The notes under the pieces: model-generated | What the model was told of the DNA's origin: nothing | What the model saw: only the letters and a program-made list of their open reading frames with translations | The model's database searches: none | In this document: positions 44,981 to 57,734 of the stretch, piece by piece | Numbering within the stretch: the first letter of the stretch is position 1 | Layout of the letters: each line of letters opens with the position of its first letter | NCBI GenBank assembly: GCA_014529385.2 | Contig: CM043953.1 | Span: 94,303,842 to 94,367,841 of the forward strand | DNA: 64,000 nt | Reading direction: 5' to 3' | Source: Adiantum capillus-veneris | Taxonomy: Eukaryota; Streptophyta; Polypodiopsida; Polypodiales; Pteridaceae | Made by a program: the position numbers and the translations under genes

Positions 44981-45458
44981 TGTAATGGAATTGATATTTC
45001 TATTAATTATTGCAGCTGACAGGTGGAAAAGGCTTGACCGAGCTAGGCATATGCATACGGAAATATATTTCATGTATTATTCAAGTGCTCTTTATGAGCT
45101 TGGGCCATTTATGACCGGCGGGCTAGTTTGTACTCACAATTGACCATTTAAGAAATCTATAAAACAAATACGTGCAAGAGGGAAATGGTCACTCTTGCAC
45201 AGGGGGAGATTGCACCCAGTGTCTGTGTTATTCTCCTCTCCTCTCCCCTCTTCTCTCTCGTCGTGCTGGCGTAGCACCCCGCTCTACGAGGTGCACCTGC
45301 ACCTGCTCTCTCAATCTATCTTGCTCTTTGTCTCTCTCTGCTCGTGTACAACTTGGACTATGCGTTGTGTGATTCAAGGTATGCAGATTTGTTCGTTTCA
45401 TGGCTTGTAGTATATTGTTTTTGCTATTTTGTAAGGCTCGTGATGTTTCCGTCTAGCA
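44981..45458 (+). repeat. 3' LTR of the LARD
   Basis: 478 bases, the partner of 37948-38426, followed by the GAATT duplication. Confidence 0.9.
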
Positions 45459-45463
45459 GAATT

Positions 45464-45479
45464 TCCATGCACAAGAGAG

Positions 45480-45534
<55 letters not shown>

Positions 45535-46223
45535 TAATTTACGTTATTCACCCAAGTGTGGGCTACATCCATCAAAAAGCAACCACACAATGGCTTTGCA
45601 CTTCAAACTAAAAGTAAATTACAAAGGGGTTAACAACCCTTTATGCAACTCCGGCATCGTTCACTCTCTTACAACACCTCACAAACTTTCCACCACACTT
45701 TTGTGTGTAGAAGAGGCCTCCTTTTATAAGCCAAAAGGAGCCTTTAGGGGTTGCCTTCTCTCATGAGAGACAATCATGTGTAATCGTCCTTGTGTAGACA
45801 AATCCAAGTAGAACTCGCCTATGCATCCATGTATAGTTGTAGCTACATAGACAAATTCAAGTAGAAATCGGCCCTTGGCCATTGAAATTTGGTGACTGGC
45901 CATAGACTTCGGACCATCGACCATTGACCATTGACCACCACTGAGTGGCCATTGACCATCGACCATTGACCATCGACCATTGACCACCACTGACTGGCCA
46001 TTGACCATCCATTGACCACTGAGTATCAGCCACCACTGACCGACCACTGACTGACCGTTTTAAGATACTTTTTGACTGCCATCCGGCCAAGGTATTCTGA
46101 TGAAAAAAATATTTTGGCGAGTGATTTTTCTCAGGCACGATGTCTTCGCCTCATAACGGGGGCCTTATAGATGTGCATTTGTTTGAAATTAAATTAAGAG
46201 TGAAGTAGGCTCCATACTTAATA
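45464..46223 (-). repeat. LTR of copia C, main part (family X)
   Basis: Together with 37886-37947 this makes an ~820-base LTR whose element strand starts TGTTAAG-like near 46223 (actual TATTAAGTATGGAGCC) and ends beside the primer site at 37884. 45540-45657 matches the reverse complement of 56001-56130; about 45657-46200 matches 23198-23640. It thus shows the uninterrupted form of solo LTR X. It contains an (AC)15(AG)11 run at 45483-45534. Confidence 0.75.
45911..46056. repeat. Minisatellite of the word GACCATTGACCATC
   Basis: About 145 bases made of GACCATTGACC, GACCATCGACC and ACCACTGACTGGCC units. The related LTR at 23440-23520 has only a short, diverged version, so the array expanded in this copy. 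Confidence 0.9.
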
Positions 46224-46660
46224 GGTCATGCTATTTGGGTTGACCAATGCACCCAAAATGTTTATGACATGTATGGATAGTGTCTTATGTCCATATGTTG
46301 GAAAATTTGTTGTAGTTTTTGTAGACGACATCCTTGTGTATAGTGGATTGGGTCACTACCACTTGAGACATCTTAGTTTAGTGTTTGAGGTGTTGTGTAA
46401 ACACACATTCTTTGCAAAGGAAAGTAAATGTGAATTGTTTGTTGAAAAAAGTCACTATTTGGGCCAATTTCATCAAGGGAACGTAGATGCACCCCTGAGA
46501 AAGTTGAGGCTATTCTCAGGTGGCCGACACCAAAAAATCTTGAAGAATTGTAAATTTTTCTTGATATGTTAGGTTTTTATCGATAGTATATAAAGGATTA
46601 CATGAAGATTGCAGTCCCTTTGACCGACCAATTATAGTTTAAATCAAAGAACATAAATTG
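46224..46660 (+). pseudogene. Gypsy reverse transcriptase palm fragment
   Basis: MLFGLTNAPKMFMTCMDSVL, VVVFVDDILVYSG, LVFEVLCKHTFFAKESKCELF and YLGQ form the RT palm and thumb of a gypsy element, with the F-V-D-D catalytic motif intact. The frame breaks near 46570. Neither gag nor the rest of pol is attached. This is the very RT segment missing from elements D and E. Confidence 0.85.
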
Positions 46661-46751
46661 GGGAGCCTCCTAATAGCAAGTTTTGAAAAATTCAAACTCA
46701 TTGGGGAAAATGGGAATCTAGGACCAACCTCGCATTGGTATCCTAGACCCA

Positions 46752-47161
46752 TGTTACGTAGCCAATCTACCAAGGCTTGACCGGGCATCGAGCCCGCCTA
46801 TCGAAGAGCGGTCGCATGTATGCGCAGGGTTCAAGGGTGAGAGCGTCCACGATGGAGTGCACATACGATCGGGGTTACGGTGGACAATTAGGCCACTACA
46901 TATAGGATGTTGATGAGAGATTCTCGTAAAATCCCTCTATGCTTGGGTGTAGAGCCCAAGCCTCATGTTGAGGTAAAAACGGTATGCCTCACCCTAGGTT
47001 GGTCACAGGACAGTGCTCGAACGCTTGTGTTTGATTTTTGGATTATTCTTTGTACATAAATGAATAAGGGGCTCCTCTCTTCTTTGAGGCTTGCTTTGTC
47101 TCGCATATTCTCCTTGCTCTCCAACATCTCACACGTATGCTTTTGCGCACCGCTCTTTGCA
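46752..47161 (+). repeat. Lone LTR with primer site, copia-like
   Basis: About 410 bases, TGTTACGTAGCC...CTCTTTGCA, followed two bases later by TGATATCAGAGTGC (47164-47177), a slightly altered Met-tRNA primer site. No matching second LTR or coding part was found downstream. Confidence 0.55.
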
Positions 47162-47177
47162 AGTGATATCAGAGTGC

Positions 47178-48018
47178 TAGGCTCTGTGCCCCAATGATGC
47201 GTGCATGAGTTTTCTATCAGCTAAGGCTCAAGCCTTGAGAGATAGCTAAGGCAAACTGGAGAATCTTGGAAAAAGTGTGTTTAACAATGGAGTCAAGCAA
47301 GAAAAATCTCAGGAAAAAAAAAAGCACTAGAGAACCTTTACATTTTTTGCCTATAGCTTTCAACAAAAAAATAGTGCAGCTCATGCTTTGTAGGCAAGGG
47401 GGAAATGAGGCATTTTGTTCTTTAGATGTACCTACTGAGGTAGCTTGGCCATGCAACATGATCAGTTAATTCTAATCGAGAATTTTAGCTAGCACTAAAG
47501 AAATAAACATAAAAAGAGCAACGCATAAGTATGGAAAATGGCACGTAGCGCTACAGAGAGAGAAGGATAACATGGAAGCAAGGCTTATTGTGCTACTTAT
47601 TGTGCTTATTGCTCTTGAATTAAGTTTTGTAAGGAGCAGCTTCAAGAAAGTTATAATAATTCCTTTTGGTTGTTGAGCTATGCGAGCCTGATAGAGGAAG
47701 GATTGAATACTTTGGAATGACTTTCACCGTGTGCTTGACAACTATTGGGTTCTTACTCTTTTTTTTTTTTTGGTTGGTAGGGTTTGTGAGCCTAGCAGAG
47801 CAACAAATAGTCACACTTTAAAAGGAAAAATTGTTTTTTAATAAAAAATCTAAATGTATCTTGTAGGATTTTAGAGATAGCACATTCAAAAAAAATTTAT
47901 TAATTGTATAATTTGAGAATGTGGGTGACATCGATAACGAGTAGATAGTCTATTGAGGCCTCGAAAATGCATAAAGGATTAATGAATCGTTGTCTTTTTG
48001 TTGCATGGATGCAGGTGA

Positions 48019-48065
<47 letters not shown>

Positions 48066-49061
48066 CTGGATTGGTGCTATTCAAAAGAAGATCGGCGATT
48101 TTTCAACTATAGATAAAACTCTTTTAAACAAAAATCAAACTCTCATTTAACCCTCTTGTACTAGATCTGAAAACTTTTGGGATTATAGTACAAAAACCAT
48201 TTACTCTCCTTTGTTAGCTGTCATTTGTGACAATTTTTCTATTTGTTGTGGGTATTTTAGTTTATATTAAACAAGAGACACACACACACACACACACCCC
48301 CCCCAAGGAGAGAGTTGTGTAAGTGGTGCTTGAGGAAACGACCTCTTTGGATCGGAGTAGATCTCAGCTATCATGAAATGTGCTAAAATAAAAAATGAAC
48401 TTGTCCACCTTGAGCGCAAAGGGATAGATTTTTTATTTCACAGAAAGCTTTTCCTTTTGAAATATAGTTAGCTCCATGAAATGAGTCTTTTGAGTATTGA
48501 CCTCAACACTAAAACACATGGAGTCTTTAATGATCCCGATTGGTGAAGAGAGTATCTGACACAAATTCAAAGATGATGAATGGTTTGTGCACTATCTATG
48601 CGACTCAAACTAGCACCCTTGATGAGAGATTTGAATGCTTGACCATTGTGTGCACGATGCTTTAGTGCCAATGCTTGAGTTTACAAGTACATGAAGCTAT
48701 AAACTCCCTTTGCTCAAGTTTACTCATGCGGCCCTTCAGTGACCTGCAACATATTGGGGTTCACATGCCGAGTTTGGCGGTATCAAACGGGTTTCCATTG
48801 AAGACCTTGTGCTCTTTAGTGCTGAGGAAGTCTTGAGTTCAAAGAGACTAGATTTTAAGAAAAGACTTGCAAAGGTTGTTAGTGACGTCAACGAAATTTT
48901 CAACATTCTGAGAGAGAGCTGTAAGTTTGTAACTGCCACATTTTGCAAGAGAGTCGAAAGCTCAGCTGCAAATCGACTCGGCACGCGCGCACACACAGAG
49001 AGACAGAGAGAGAGAAAAGTCTGTGGCTGCCTCCATACCCTTCTTTCTCTGCTTGTACAAG
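47178..49061. other. Region without recognised gene upstream of MCU
   Basis: AT-rich, with a (TC)20 run at 48022-48061, and an (AC)10 run with a C run at 48278-48304. The first part may be a decayed leader belonging to the lone LTR. The last few hundred bases must hold the promoter and 5' UTR of MCU, including a GA-rich tract (48990-49016) directly upstream; I cannot pick a TATA box with confidence. Confidence 0.5.
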
Positions 49062-50360
49062 ATGGGTAGAAATAGGGCCCTCGGAAGGCTCATCTGCGCC
49101 ACGAAGTCGACTCTGTGTGCAAACCCATACCATTATTCGGGGCTCTCTGCTTCCGTTTCCGCAAGTAGAGTCTATGATATCAATCCAGGTCCTCTTCCTT
49201 GGCATACTCACTTCCATGCCGATGCTGTGATGTACATGCAAAAGCGGCATACTGGCACATATTCTTCAGGACCCACCAAAGGGATACATGACAGTGGACG
49301 CGCTAATCTATCAGTTGAAGAGCGCCAGCGAATGTTGAAGCTTGTGGACTTGGAGGACTTGAAAAAGCGATTGCGTTCTACAGGTCAGGACTGCATGCCC
49401 TATGTAGATGCTCTCAAGCTCTTGCAAGAAATAGGAATCGGTGCTACAAATGCTGAGGCTGATGCAATGCTCCAAAGGCTGGATAGCACAGGTGTCATAC
49501 TCATTCTACGCAACATGGTCTTTGTTCGACCTGACAAGGTGAACATATTGAGAGCTTTTCTTTGATGAAATGTTGGCATGTCAGCATGTCTTACCTGTGA
49601 AGAAAGGAAAACAACATTGCTTTTTTAAGCTAATTCTAAAATGCTTCACCTCTGACATATTATCACATTCTTTTCTCATTTATATCACGGTTAAGTCTAC
49701 ATATCAAACATGCTGATTATCTATTGTCTCGAACGCGCTGATTTTTGAGTCCCTTAGAAAATACGGGTAGCCTATCCTATGGATTTTGCAGGTGGAGGTC
49801 TGAAGCCTCTCCAACGAGATTTAGTATGTGATCCTGCATGCACATTAAGAGTCTTCATATGTGTTGCACTTGGGAGTCATGACATCATACACGTATAAAT
49901 GATAAAACGGCTGAAATTAATGCAGGTTGCAGAGCTCATAGCAAGTGCACTACCATTATCATTGGCAGGAGACAATGATCCGAGGAGAGAAGAGCTTTGG
50001 AAATTGGAGAAGGAGAAGGAGGAGATAGACAAGGCTGCTCAAAAACAAGTGAGACGCATGCTATGGACAGGATTCGGCGTATTGTCATTACAATCCCTTA
50101 TATTCTTCAGGCTCACATTTTGGGATCTCTCCTGGGATGTAATGGAACCCATTACCTTCTTTGTCACCTCTTCTGCAGTGCTAGCAGGCTTGCTCTTCTT
50201 TATCTTCACACGCCGAGAACCGTCATACCAGGATCTCACGCACATGCTCTTCTCGATCAAGCAGGAGAAGCTTATGAAGAAGAACAAGTTTGATGCTGAA
50301 AGGCTCAAGCAACTACAGATAATGCATTGCTGCTTGCCTCCTCCTCATGATCACCACTAA
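49062..50360 (+). CDS. MCU: Mitochondrial calcium uniporter pore subunit (plant MCU), two exons, intact
   Basis: Exon 1 is 49062-49538 and exon 2 is 49926-50360; the intron (GTGAAC...ATGCAG) lies between codons in phase 0, giving 303 residues. The start is the first in-frame ATG (MGRNRALGRLICATKS), an Arg-rich, acid-free leader fit for mitochondrial import. Residues ~90-160 form the matrix N-terminal domain (VDLEDLKKRL, ALKLLQEIGI). A predicted coiled coil at ~180-199 (ELWKLEKEKEEIDKAA) precedes the first membrane helix (~203-221). The selectivity-filter DIME-type motif WDVMEP is at 229-234, followed by the second membrane helix (~235-254) and a basic C-terminal tail (KKNKFDAERLKQL). The protein forms the Ca2+ channel of the inner mitochondrial membrane. 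Slightly short for plant MCUs. No breaks seen. Confidence 0.93.
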
Positions 50361-51030
50361 ACTCTTCATTATGTACCTTTCCTTGCGTATCAGCATGAAA
50401 GGTGGGTCTTCGTCTATAAAGGAAAGGGGGGCCCTACATTGATAGCAACAAAAATTTTTATGGGCACCCACTGTCTTACAGGGAAAATCTTAACTCAAGT
50501 CTCTATCCACATAATGGCATCCCATTACATGTATGTGACTCAATGTCCAATTTGTGATCTTGTTTCCTTCATGCCATCTCTTAACAAAACTTTTAAAGTT
50601 ACATACAGAATATAACTATAAGAAGCTGTTTCTGATCCTTTCATTGCCAAGCTCAAGCCATTTCTGACTTAGATGGCCTTGCTGGTTTCATTTCCGTTTC
50701 CGTTCCATGTTACTATGAATAAGCTACACAGCATGCAAGCTCCAAAATTTGTAGCGGTAAGTTCATGTTTTTCAGCCCTGATACAGCCACAAGTTGTGAC
50801 AATAAATGCATGTATTCATCAGTGATGCCAGTGACGTGTCTAGCCCATATTGCTACAAGAATTGCACTTGCCTTATGCCACCAAGTCTTTGTGAACCATC
50901 CATGTTCAAAGAAACAAGACGGTTCTAGGACACAAGCATCCAAGATCCTTATCTTTGCACTTACATATGTTTAGAATGCACACATACATGGTTATGTTCG
51001 ATTCAAAAGGTCTGGTTCTTTCCTTGTTCG
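50361..51030. other. Downstream region of MCU
   Basis: Probably MCU 3' UTR at first, then nothing recognised. The minus-strand frame at 50943-50713 is probably chance or further PPR decay. Confidence 0.45.
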
Positions 51031-51480
51031 TCATGGCCTGCTGTAAATGCATTCATGACATAATGCTGCTCTTTTGTATGTGCCAAGTAGTGATTGTGTG
51101 TTTTGCAAATCGAAGATTCGGCATACATGTCCACAACAACCGTACCTAGCATGTCTAGAGCCAACATTGCAAGAAGAATTGTTCTCAAACACACTTTGTG
51201 CCTGAGGATGAGAACCACACTTGCCATACATGTCCAAAAGGATTAGTATTTGGCACAACACTTATGATCTGGCAAACCCTGCTTTCTAAAATCTCATTGT
51301 TGTTTTCATTTCCCTTGTCAATGGCTGCTACAACAGCATATTCTTTTAGAGTGCATTCATGAGTGGCAGCATCAGGAGGAGCATCCCAACAAAAAAGTCT
51401 TGTGCCTTTATGTGACCATGCAGTGCATACATTCAAGACATTCCAGAGCCTGTTGCCCTTGCTTCTCATGAGCGGATCCT
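51031..51480 (-). pseudogene. Decayed pentatricopeptide-repeat (PPR) gene fragment
   Basis: ILLDMYGKCGSHPQAQSVFEN (about 51243-51181) is a typical plant PPR helix pair, as in the L/S-type repeats 'LVDMYAKCGSLxxAxxVFD'. Upstream on the same strand, ATHECTLKEYAVVAAIDKGN (about 51365-51306) fits the preceding repeat, but in another frame. PPR proteins bind organelle RNA. Only about two repeats remain and frames change repeatedly. Confidence 0.5.
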
Positions 51481-53442
<1,962 letters not shown>

Positions 53443-53559
53443 ATTATCATCCTCGGAGGTAAAATATGATCTATGGGACCAAAGTAGTATGTGATGTAGT
53501 ATGTGTGTGGCTAATGAGTGACTCTCAATGCTCCAAAATTGTGGTGATGAGAGTTGCAA

Positions 53560-54700
53560 TGGAGAGCCCGCATTGTGGTTGGGAGAGGAAAGTGTATAGG
53601 TCTAAGTCATGGCAAATGTAAAAGAAGCAAGTTCAGATGTGACCAAAAGCTAAGCAATTTAGTAGTGTGTGGTACTCAAACTCTGGAACTTGAAGTGAGC
53701 ATAATGTGCACAATCGATTTGACTCTTTGTCATTGCCCCAATGCCCTGTGACAAGGGGATAGACTCAAGCATGTAAGTGTGAGTACGGTTTCCTCTTTTA
53801 GTGTAAGAACATGGTTTTGTAGTTGGGGGCAATATGGGTGGTGTATTATATGAAGCATGACCCACCAAGCCATAATACATTGGTGTTGTAGAAAGCTTCA
53901 TTCACTTGTGAGTCAATTGAGGCATCATGTAGCAAGTGTAATGCATCCCATCTCCCAAACCACTTCTTTATGGCTTCCATCCAAGATCTTGCTTTTATGC
54001 ATCTTGTGAACTTTTTTTCTTGCTTCACATTCAATTGTAGGAAGTCAATGTGAGGGGTTTTGACGCATCTTTTTCATGTACTCCACAACCCTTTCACTGC
54101 CCATAACCTCAATTGAAAGAGATCCCGACTCAAGACGTAGGAGCATATATGGTGTTTGTGTCTTAACTTGGAGAAATCTTGTAAGAAAACTCTTTTAGAC
54201 ATTCTCAAACTCTTTCCAATTATACTTTGAGATGCTCCCACCCCACACTTCAACTCCATAAAGAAGAACCGGTGTTACCAGTGTGTCAAAAAGGTGCTTC
54301 TTAAAGAACCCAACACTTGATGTTTTCCGCATTACACATGTTTTCAAATGCATAGTATGCTCTCTTTCCCACTTTCAAACGATGCATAGCACATTCATGT
54401 CACTTGTGATTGGTCGAAACCTCAAGGTCAAGGTACTTAAAGCTTTCAACAACTTCAAGTGTCTCATTGTTGTACAAAATGCATGGTTTCTACTTATGGT
54501 TGGTTTTCACAAGCATAATCTTTGTTCTGGATTCATTCACAATTAGCACACTATGCAAGCAAAAGTTCTCAAGGAAAACCACAAGCTTTTGTGTATCTTC
54601 TAAAGTGTGTGGTAGAAGCACTAAATCATCCGCAAGAGTGACAAGATGATCAATGTTCGAATGATGCATACCCACGGCAACTGCAAGTGACTTCCACTTG
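53560..54700 (-). pseudogene. LINE reverse transcriptase, central to C-terminal part
   Basis: On the minus strand, NIDHLVTLADDLVLLPHTLE (about 54655-54596) carries the catalytic A-D-D of a LINE RT, followed by LVVFLENFCLHSVLIVNESRTKIM and, after a frame change, ESFKYLDLEVSTN. These are standard LINE RT palm/thumb words (ADDLVLL, VN-x-x-KTK, FKYLG). The rest towards 53560 is decayed. The N-terminal RT motifs are missing here but present on the other strand at 16045-16300. Confidence 0.75.
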
Positions 54701-54755
54701 CCAATATATCACTCTACTCCAGCTACATGTACCTATGTGAATCATCTGTACATGT

Positions 54756-54826
54756 ACCTATAACCTATAACCTATAACCTATAAGCTGCAACCTGTAATC
54801 CCGAATCCCGAATCCCGAATCCCGAA
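54756..54826. repeat. Two adjoining short heptamer arrays
   Basis: ACCTATA repeated four times (54756-54783) and ATCCCGA repeated about four times (54798-54826), in the leader of the D-family element. Confidence 0.9.
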
Positions 54827-54849
54827 GTTGAAGGTACTTGAAGAAGATC

Positions 54850-54866
54850 CTCAGTAGGGGCACCAA
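54850..54866 (-). other. Primer-binding site of the D-family element
   Basis: The minus strand reads TGGTGCCCCTACTGAGG six bases after the LTR end, a gypsy-type primer site. Its presence makes 54873-56000 a 5' LTR. Confidence 0.6.
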
Positions 54867-54872
54867 AAGAAT

Positions 54873-54930
54873 GTGAGCAGGATGGAAATACACACAACAC
54901 CTCTACGATCACACGACACACACTCTTGGG

Positions 54931-54975
<45 letters not shown>

Positions 54976-56000
54976 TGGGGCACCACTCAGCTTACACAAC
55001 CCACCTGGCCGAGACAGGGAACACACCGATGGAGTGAGAGGAAAGAGACTACCATTTGCCCACTCAACACAGAGACACATACACACACACCCAAAAAACT
55101 CAGCTCAAAAGAGGAGAAGTTCTGATGTTTAGTACCAAGGGGCAAATAGCTCACACAATTTGGATGAATTATGCCAGATACAATCACAAATTTGGACAGA
55201 GACTTCGCTCACAAGAGAAACTTACACAGCCAAAACAACAGGAAAAAGTGAATAATTTGGCAAAAAATGGACAGTTCCATTACGTTTGAAACGGCCCAAA
55301 ACCCCAGTCTAGGATATCAAAGTGCTTAAATCCGACCTCGGATGAGTAGTTTATGGCCAAAACAGGCTCCAAAAACAGCAAAAACTCAGTTGCGGTTGTT
55401 CCTCCTCTTCTCTCCACACATTACTGGCTTTTTTGTCAGGTCTTTCAGTGTCCACACTTCACTTTATCCCTTAGGCACCTTTGGACTTTTGATTGACCTC
55501 AAAAGGACCCCGAATAGGCCAAAAAATGGCCATGTAGTGCATTTTTGTCACCCTTCTACATCCATCCGCACACCTGGCACTCAACTTTTTCCAATAATGC
55601 ATCCCGCAATCACGTGAAGTAGCCCCCAAATGCAGTTCTCATGATGGCCTTTTTGCATAATCATCACAAGAAAACATTCACGTTGTGTCCATACTTATCC
55701 ACGTGCAAGTCTTGATCCCATTCGACCTCCTGAGGCCACTGGATGTCACTTAACGCAACTGCTTAGCGTCGGCCCGCAGATAGCTTCCTCGAGAATTTTT
55801 ATGCTCTATCAACTCCTCATTATTATAGAAAAAACACACTCATACTGGTAATGATGAAAATCGATGTACTATGTACACGCTGTCCTACATGTACACATGT
55901 GGGTCCCACGTAACCACCTGGCTCTGGCAATGCTTTATTCGATGCACCATGCATGTGTATATACATATGCGCAATCACTTCTTATAAAAAACTCCTAACA
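54873..56000 (-). repeat. 5' LTR of a D-family gypsy element
   Basis: 1128 bases on the minus strand, TGTTAGGAGT...CTGCTCACA, aligning with 22062-23197 over the full length. It is followed by a primer site and ~150 bases of leader, then LINE sequence; no gag follows. It is flanked on its 5' side by ...GAGCTCCCGC, the other half of LTR X. Confidence 0.85.
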
Positions 56001-56229
56001 GCGGGAGCTCCAAAAGGGTATAATCCCTTTTTAATTGACTTCTTGTTTTGAAGTACTAAAGCCATTGAGTGGTTGCTTTGCTGTGGACGTATCCCACATT
56101 GGGTGAACCATGTATATCTTGTATGCTCTCTCTCTCTATCTACTCTATAATCTCTCGTGTGTGAAAAATTTCTCTCTCCATTAAGTAATCTACTCAATTA
56201 TCTACTTAGCTACGTTATATTCCCTAACA
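56001..56229. repeat. First half of solo LTR X
   Basis: Matches the reverse complement of 45464-45657 plus 37886-37947 and ends CCCTAACA, followed by TCTGT (56230-56234). It stops at 56001, exactly where the D-family LTR begins. The missing remainder is at 23198-24140. Confidence 0.75.
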
Positions 56230-57120
56230 TCTGTCACTCGATTTAATTATGCTCGCTATCAAAAAAATACTATTGTGCAAAGCATGGAATTTCATTGCGT
56301 CCTTCAACTGGCACCAAAGAATCGATGTTATGATAAATTGAACCATGTACGTTAAAAGTGTACATACCTCTCCCATCATAATCAATATTCTCATCAATAT
56401 AGGCACCAAGAGACAAAAATGCCAATACATTATTATAACCTTGAATATTCTATATAATTAACTACTTCTTGTTGTGGTTGAACTCATAATTATAGTAGCA
56501 AGTTCTAAATCCCTTGGAACAAAATATTATCGACCATTACATCGGTGCTCTGCAATAACCATCTTGATATTAGGAACAATAGCATCTCCATATAAAGAAA
56601 TAGTAGATCGTAGAGAATTACCATAGGGATTTATATATCATTGACTACAAACACTCTAAAACACTACAATTTAAGATTGGAACATAATGGAGTCTATCAG
56701 TTAATTTATGCTCTCTATCGAAAAATATTATTGTGCAAAGCATGGAATTTCATTTTGTCCTTCAACTGGCACCAAAGAATCTATGCTACGATAGACTGAG
56801 CCATGTACGTTAAAAGTGTACATACCTCTCCCATCACAATCAATGCTCTCATCAATATAGGCACCAAGAGACAAAAATTCCAATACATTATTATAACCCT
56901 GAATATTTTGTAAGACTTGACTACCGTTTTTTGTGGTTGAGCTCATTATACATGTCAATTCATTTGGTGTCTCATTTAGTGGAAGTAATCTAACTCTTCC
57001 ATTACAACAACAATATTTACCCACAAATGCTTTACAGGCCTTTGCTTTACCTTTGGAGCAAGCAAAATATAAGTTGTTTAAGTTTTGCAGCATACACTTT
57101 TTGATAAGAACAAATGACAT
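56230..57120 (-). pseudogene. Helitron Rep/helicase N-terminal region, partly duplicated
   Basis: The 57120-56728 frame has KAFVGKYCCCNGRVRLLPLNETPNELT, NIQGYNNVLEFLSLGAYIDE and GRGMYTFNVHGSVYRSIDSLVPVEG. This is the Helitron protein start (C-x-x-G-x-x-LPP..., YNNxFAFTSLG, GPYxFRIxGQxYHxxGSLLP). After decayed text to about 56485 the N-terminal words start again (56430-56230: GYNNVLAFLSLGAYIDEN in mixed frames), a partial tandem copy. This second copy ends at the target duplication of LTR X and matches on to 24141. Confidence 0.8.
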
Positions 57121-57348
57121 AGCGTTGTGATGTTGAAGGATATTAGAGAAAATATGGACCTTTCATGGTCCATGTAAGGAACCCTAACTATAAGGTATTA
57201 AAGCTAATCTTGTAAAGGGTTAAGGGGACAACTACATTCATGAGGCTATTTTTAGTAGACTTTTGTAGCCCTCTTTTTAAGGCCTTGGTAGGATATAGAT
57301 CTAATAAGTCATTTTCTTTGACTACCTTTTTGAAAGGAAAGGGGAAAA

Positions 57349-57433
57349 GATGGTGGGACATTATAAAGGATGAAAGTAGAAATCTTTTTGAAAGATGGTG
57401 GGACATTATAAAGGATGAAAGTAGAAATCTTTG
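57349..57433. repeat. 45-bp tandem duplication
   Basis: Two nearly identical copies starting GATGGTGGGACATTATAAAG at 57349 and 57394. Confidence 0.95.
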
Positions 57434-57608
57434 ACATGTCTCATAGCTACCCTATGCCGTATCATCAGCTCTGGGTCAAGAAAGGTCAAAATAAAAAAAA
57501 CCCATTTCACTTTGTTTTTGCACCAATCATTGTCCTCTTAAATAAATTAGCACTCTCAATTAAAAAAATATCTCCCCACTTTGAATTTTAAGTTTGAATT
57601 CTTTCACC

Positions 57609-57611
<3 letters not shown>

Positions 57612-57659
<48 letters not shown>
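57612..57659. repeat. (CT)24 microsatellite
   Basis: Perfect CT run of 48 bases. Confidence 0.97.
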
Positions 57660-57661
<2 letters not shown>

Positions 57662-57734
57662 TTGTTATCTCCCCTCCAACTTTCTTCTCGCTCCCACCCA
57701 CGATGATAGAGTCTCTCGTCTTTCTCCTTTGTAA

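Larger units (their letters stand above)
37948..45458 (+). mobile_element. LARD-like LTR retrotransposon derivative without gag-pol
   Basis: LTRs 37948-38426 and 44981-45458 with a perfect 5-base duplication GAATT (37943-37947 and 45459-45463). A Met-tRNA primer site follows the left LTR and a purine tract precedes the right one, so orientation is plus. The internal ~6.5 kb show no gag, protease, RT or integrase apart from the separate minus-strand Copia-3 nested at about 41.27-43.96 kb. Large LTR elements with a non-coding interior are called LARDs and depend on other elements to move. It sits inside the LTR of copia C. Confidence 0.85.
57121..57734. other. Spacer between Helitron relic and element E
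   Basis: No gene recognised. Contains a 45-bp direct duplication and a long CT run, listed separately. Confidence 0.5.

Noticed and set aside
46700-47160. A tRNA-like or rRNA-like gene, because of GC-rich hairpins
   Set aside because: The stretch begins TG, ends CA and is followed by a Met-tRNA primer site, so an LTR explains it better.
49023-49061. A longer MCU start at 49023
   Set aside because: The codon there is GTG; the first in-frame ATG is 49062 and gives a better mitochondrial leader.
54756-54826. Interstitial telomere repeats
   Set aside because: The heptamers are ACCTATA and ATCCCGA, not CCCTAAA, with only about four copies each and inside an element leader.
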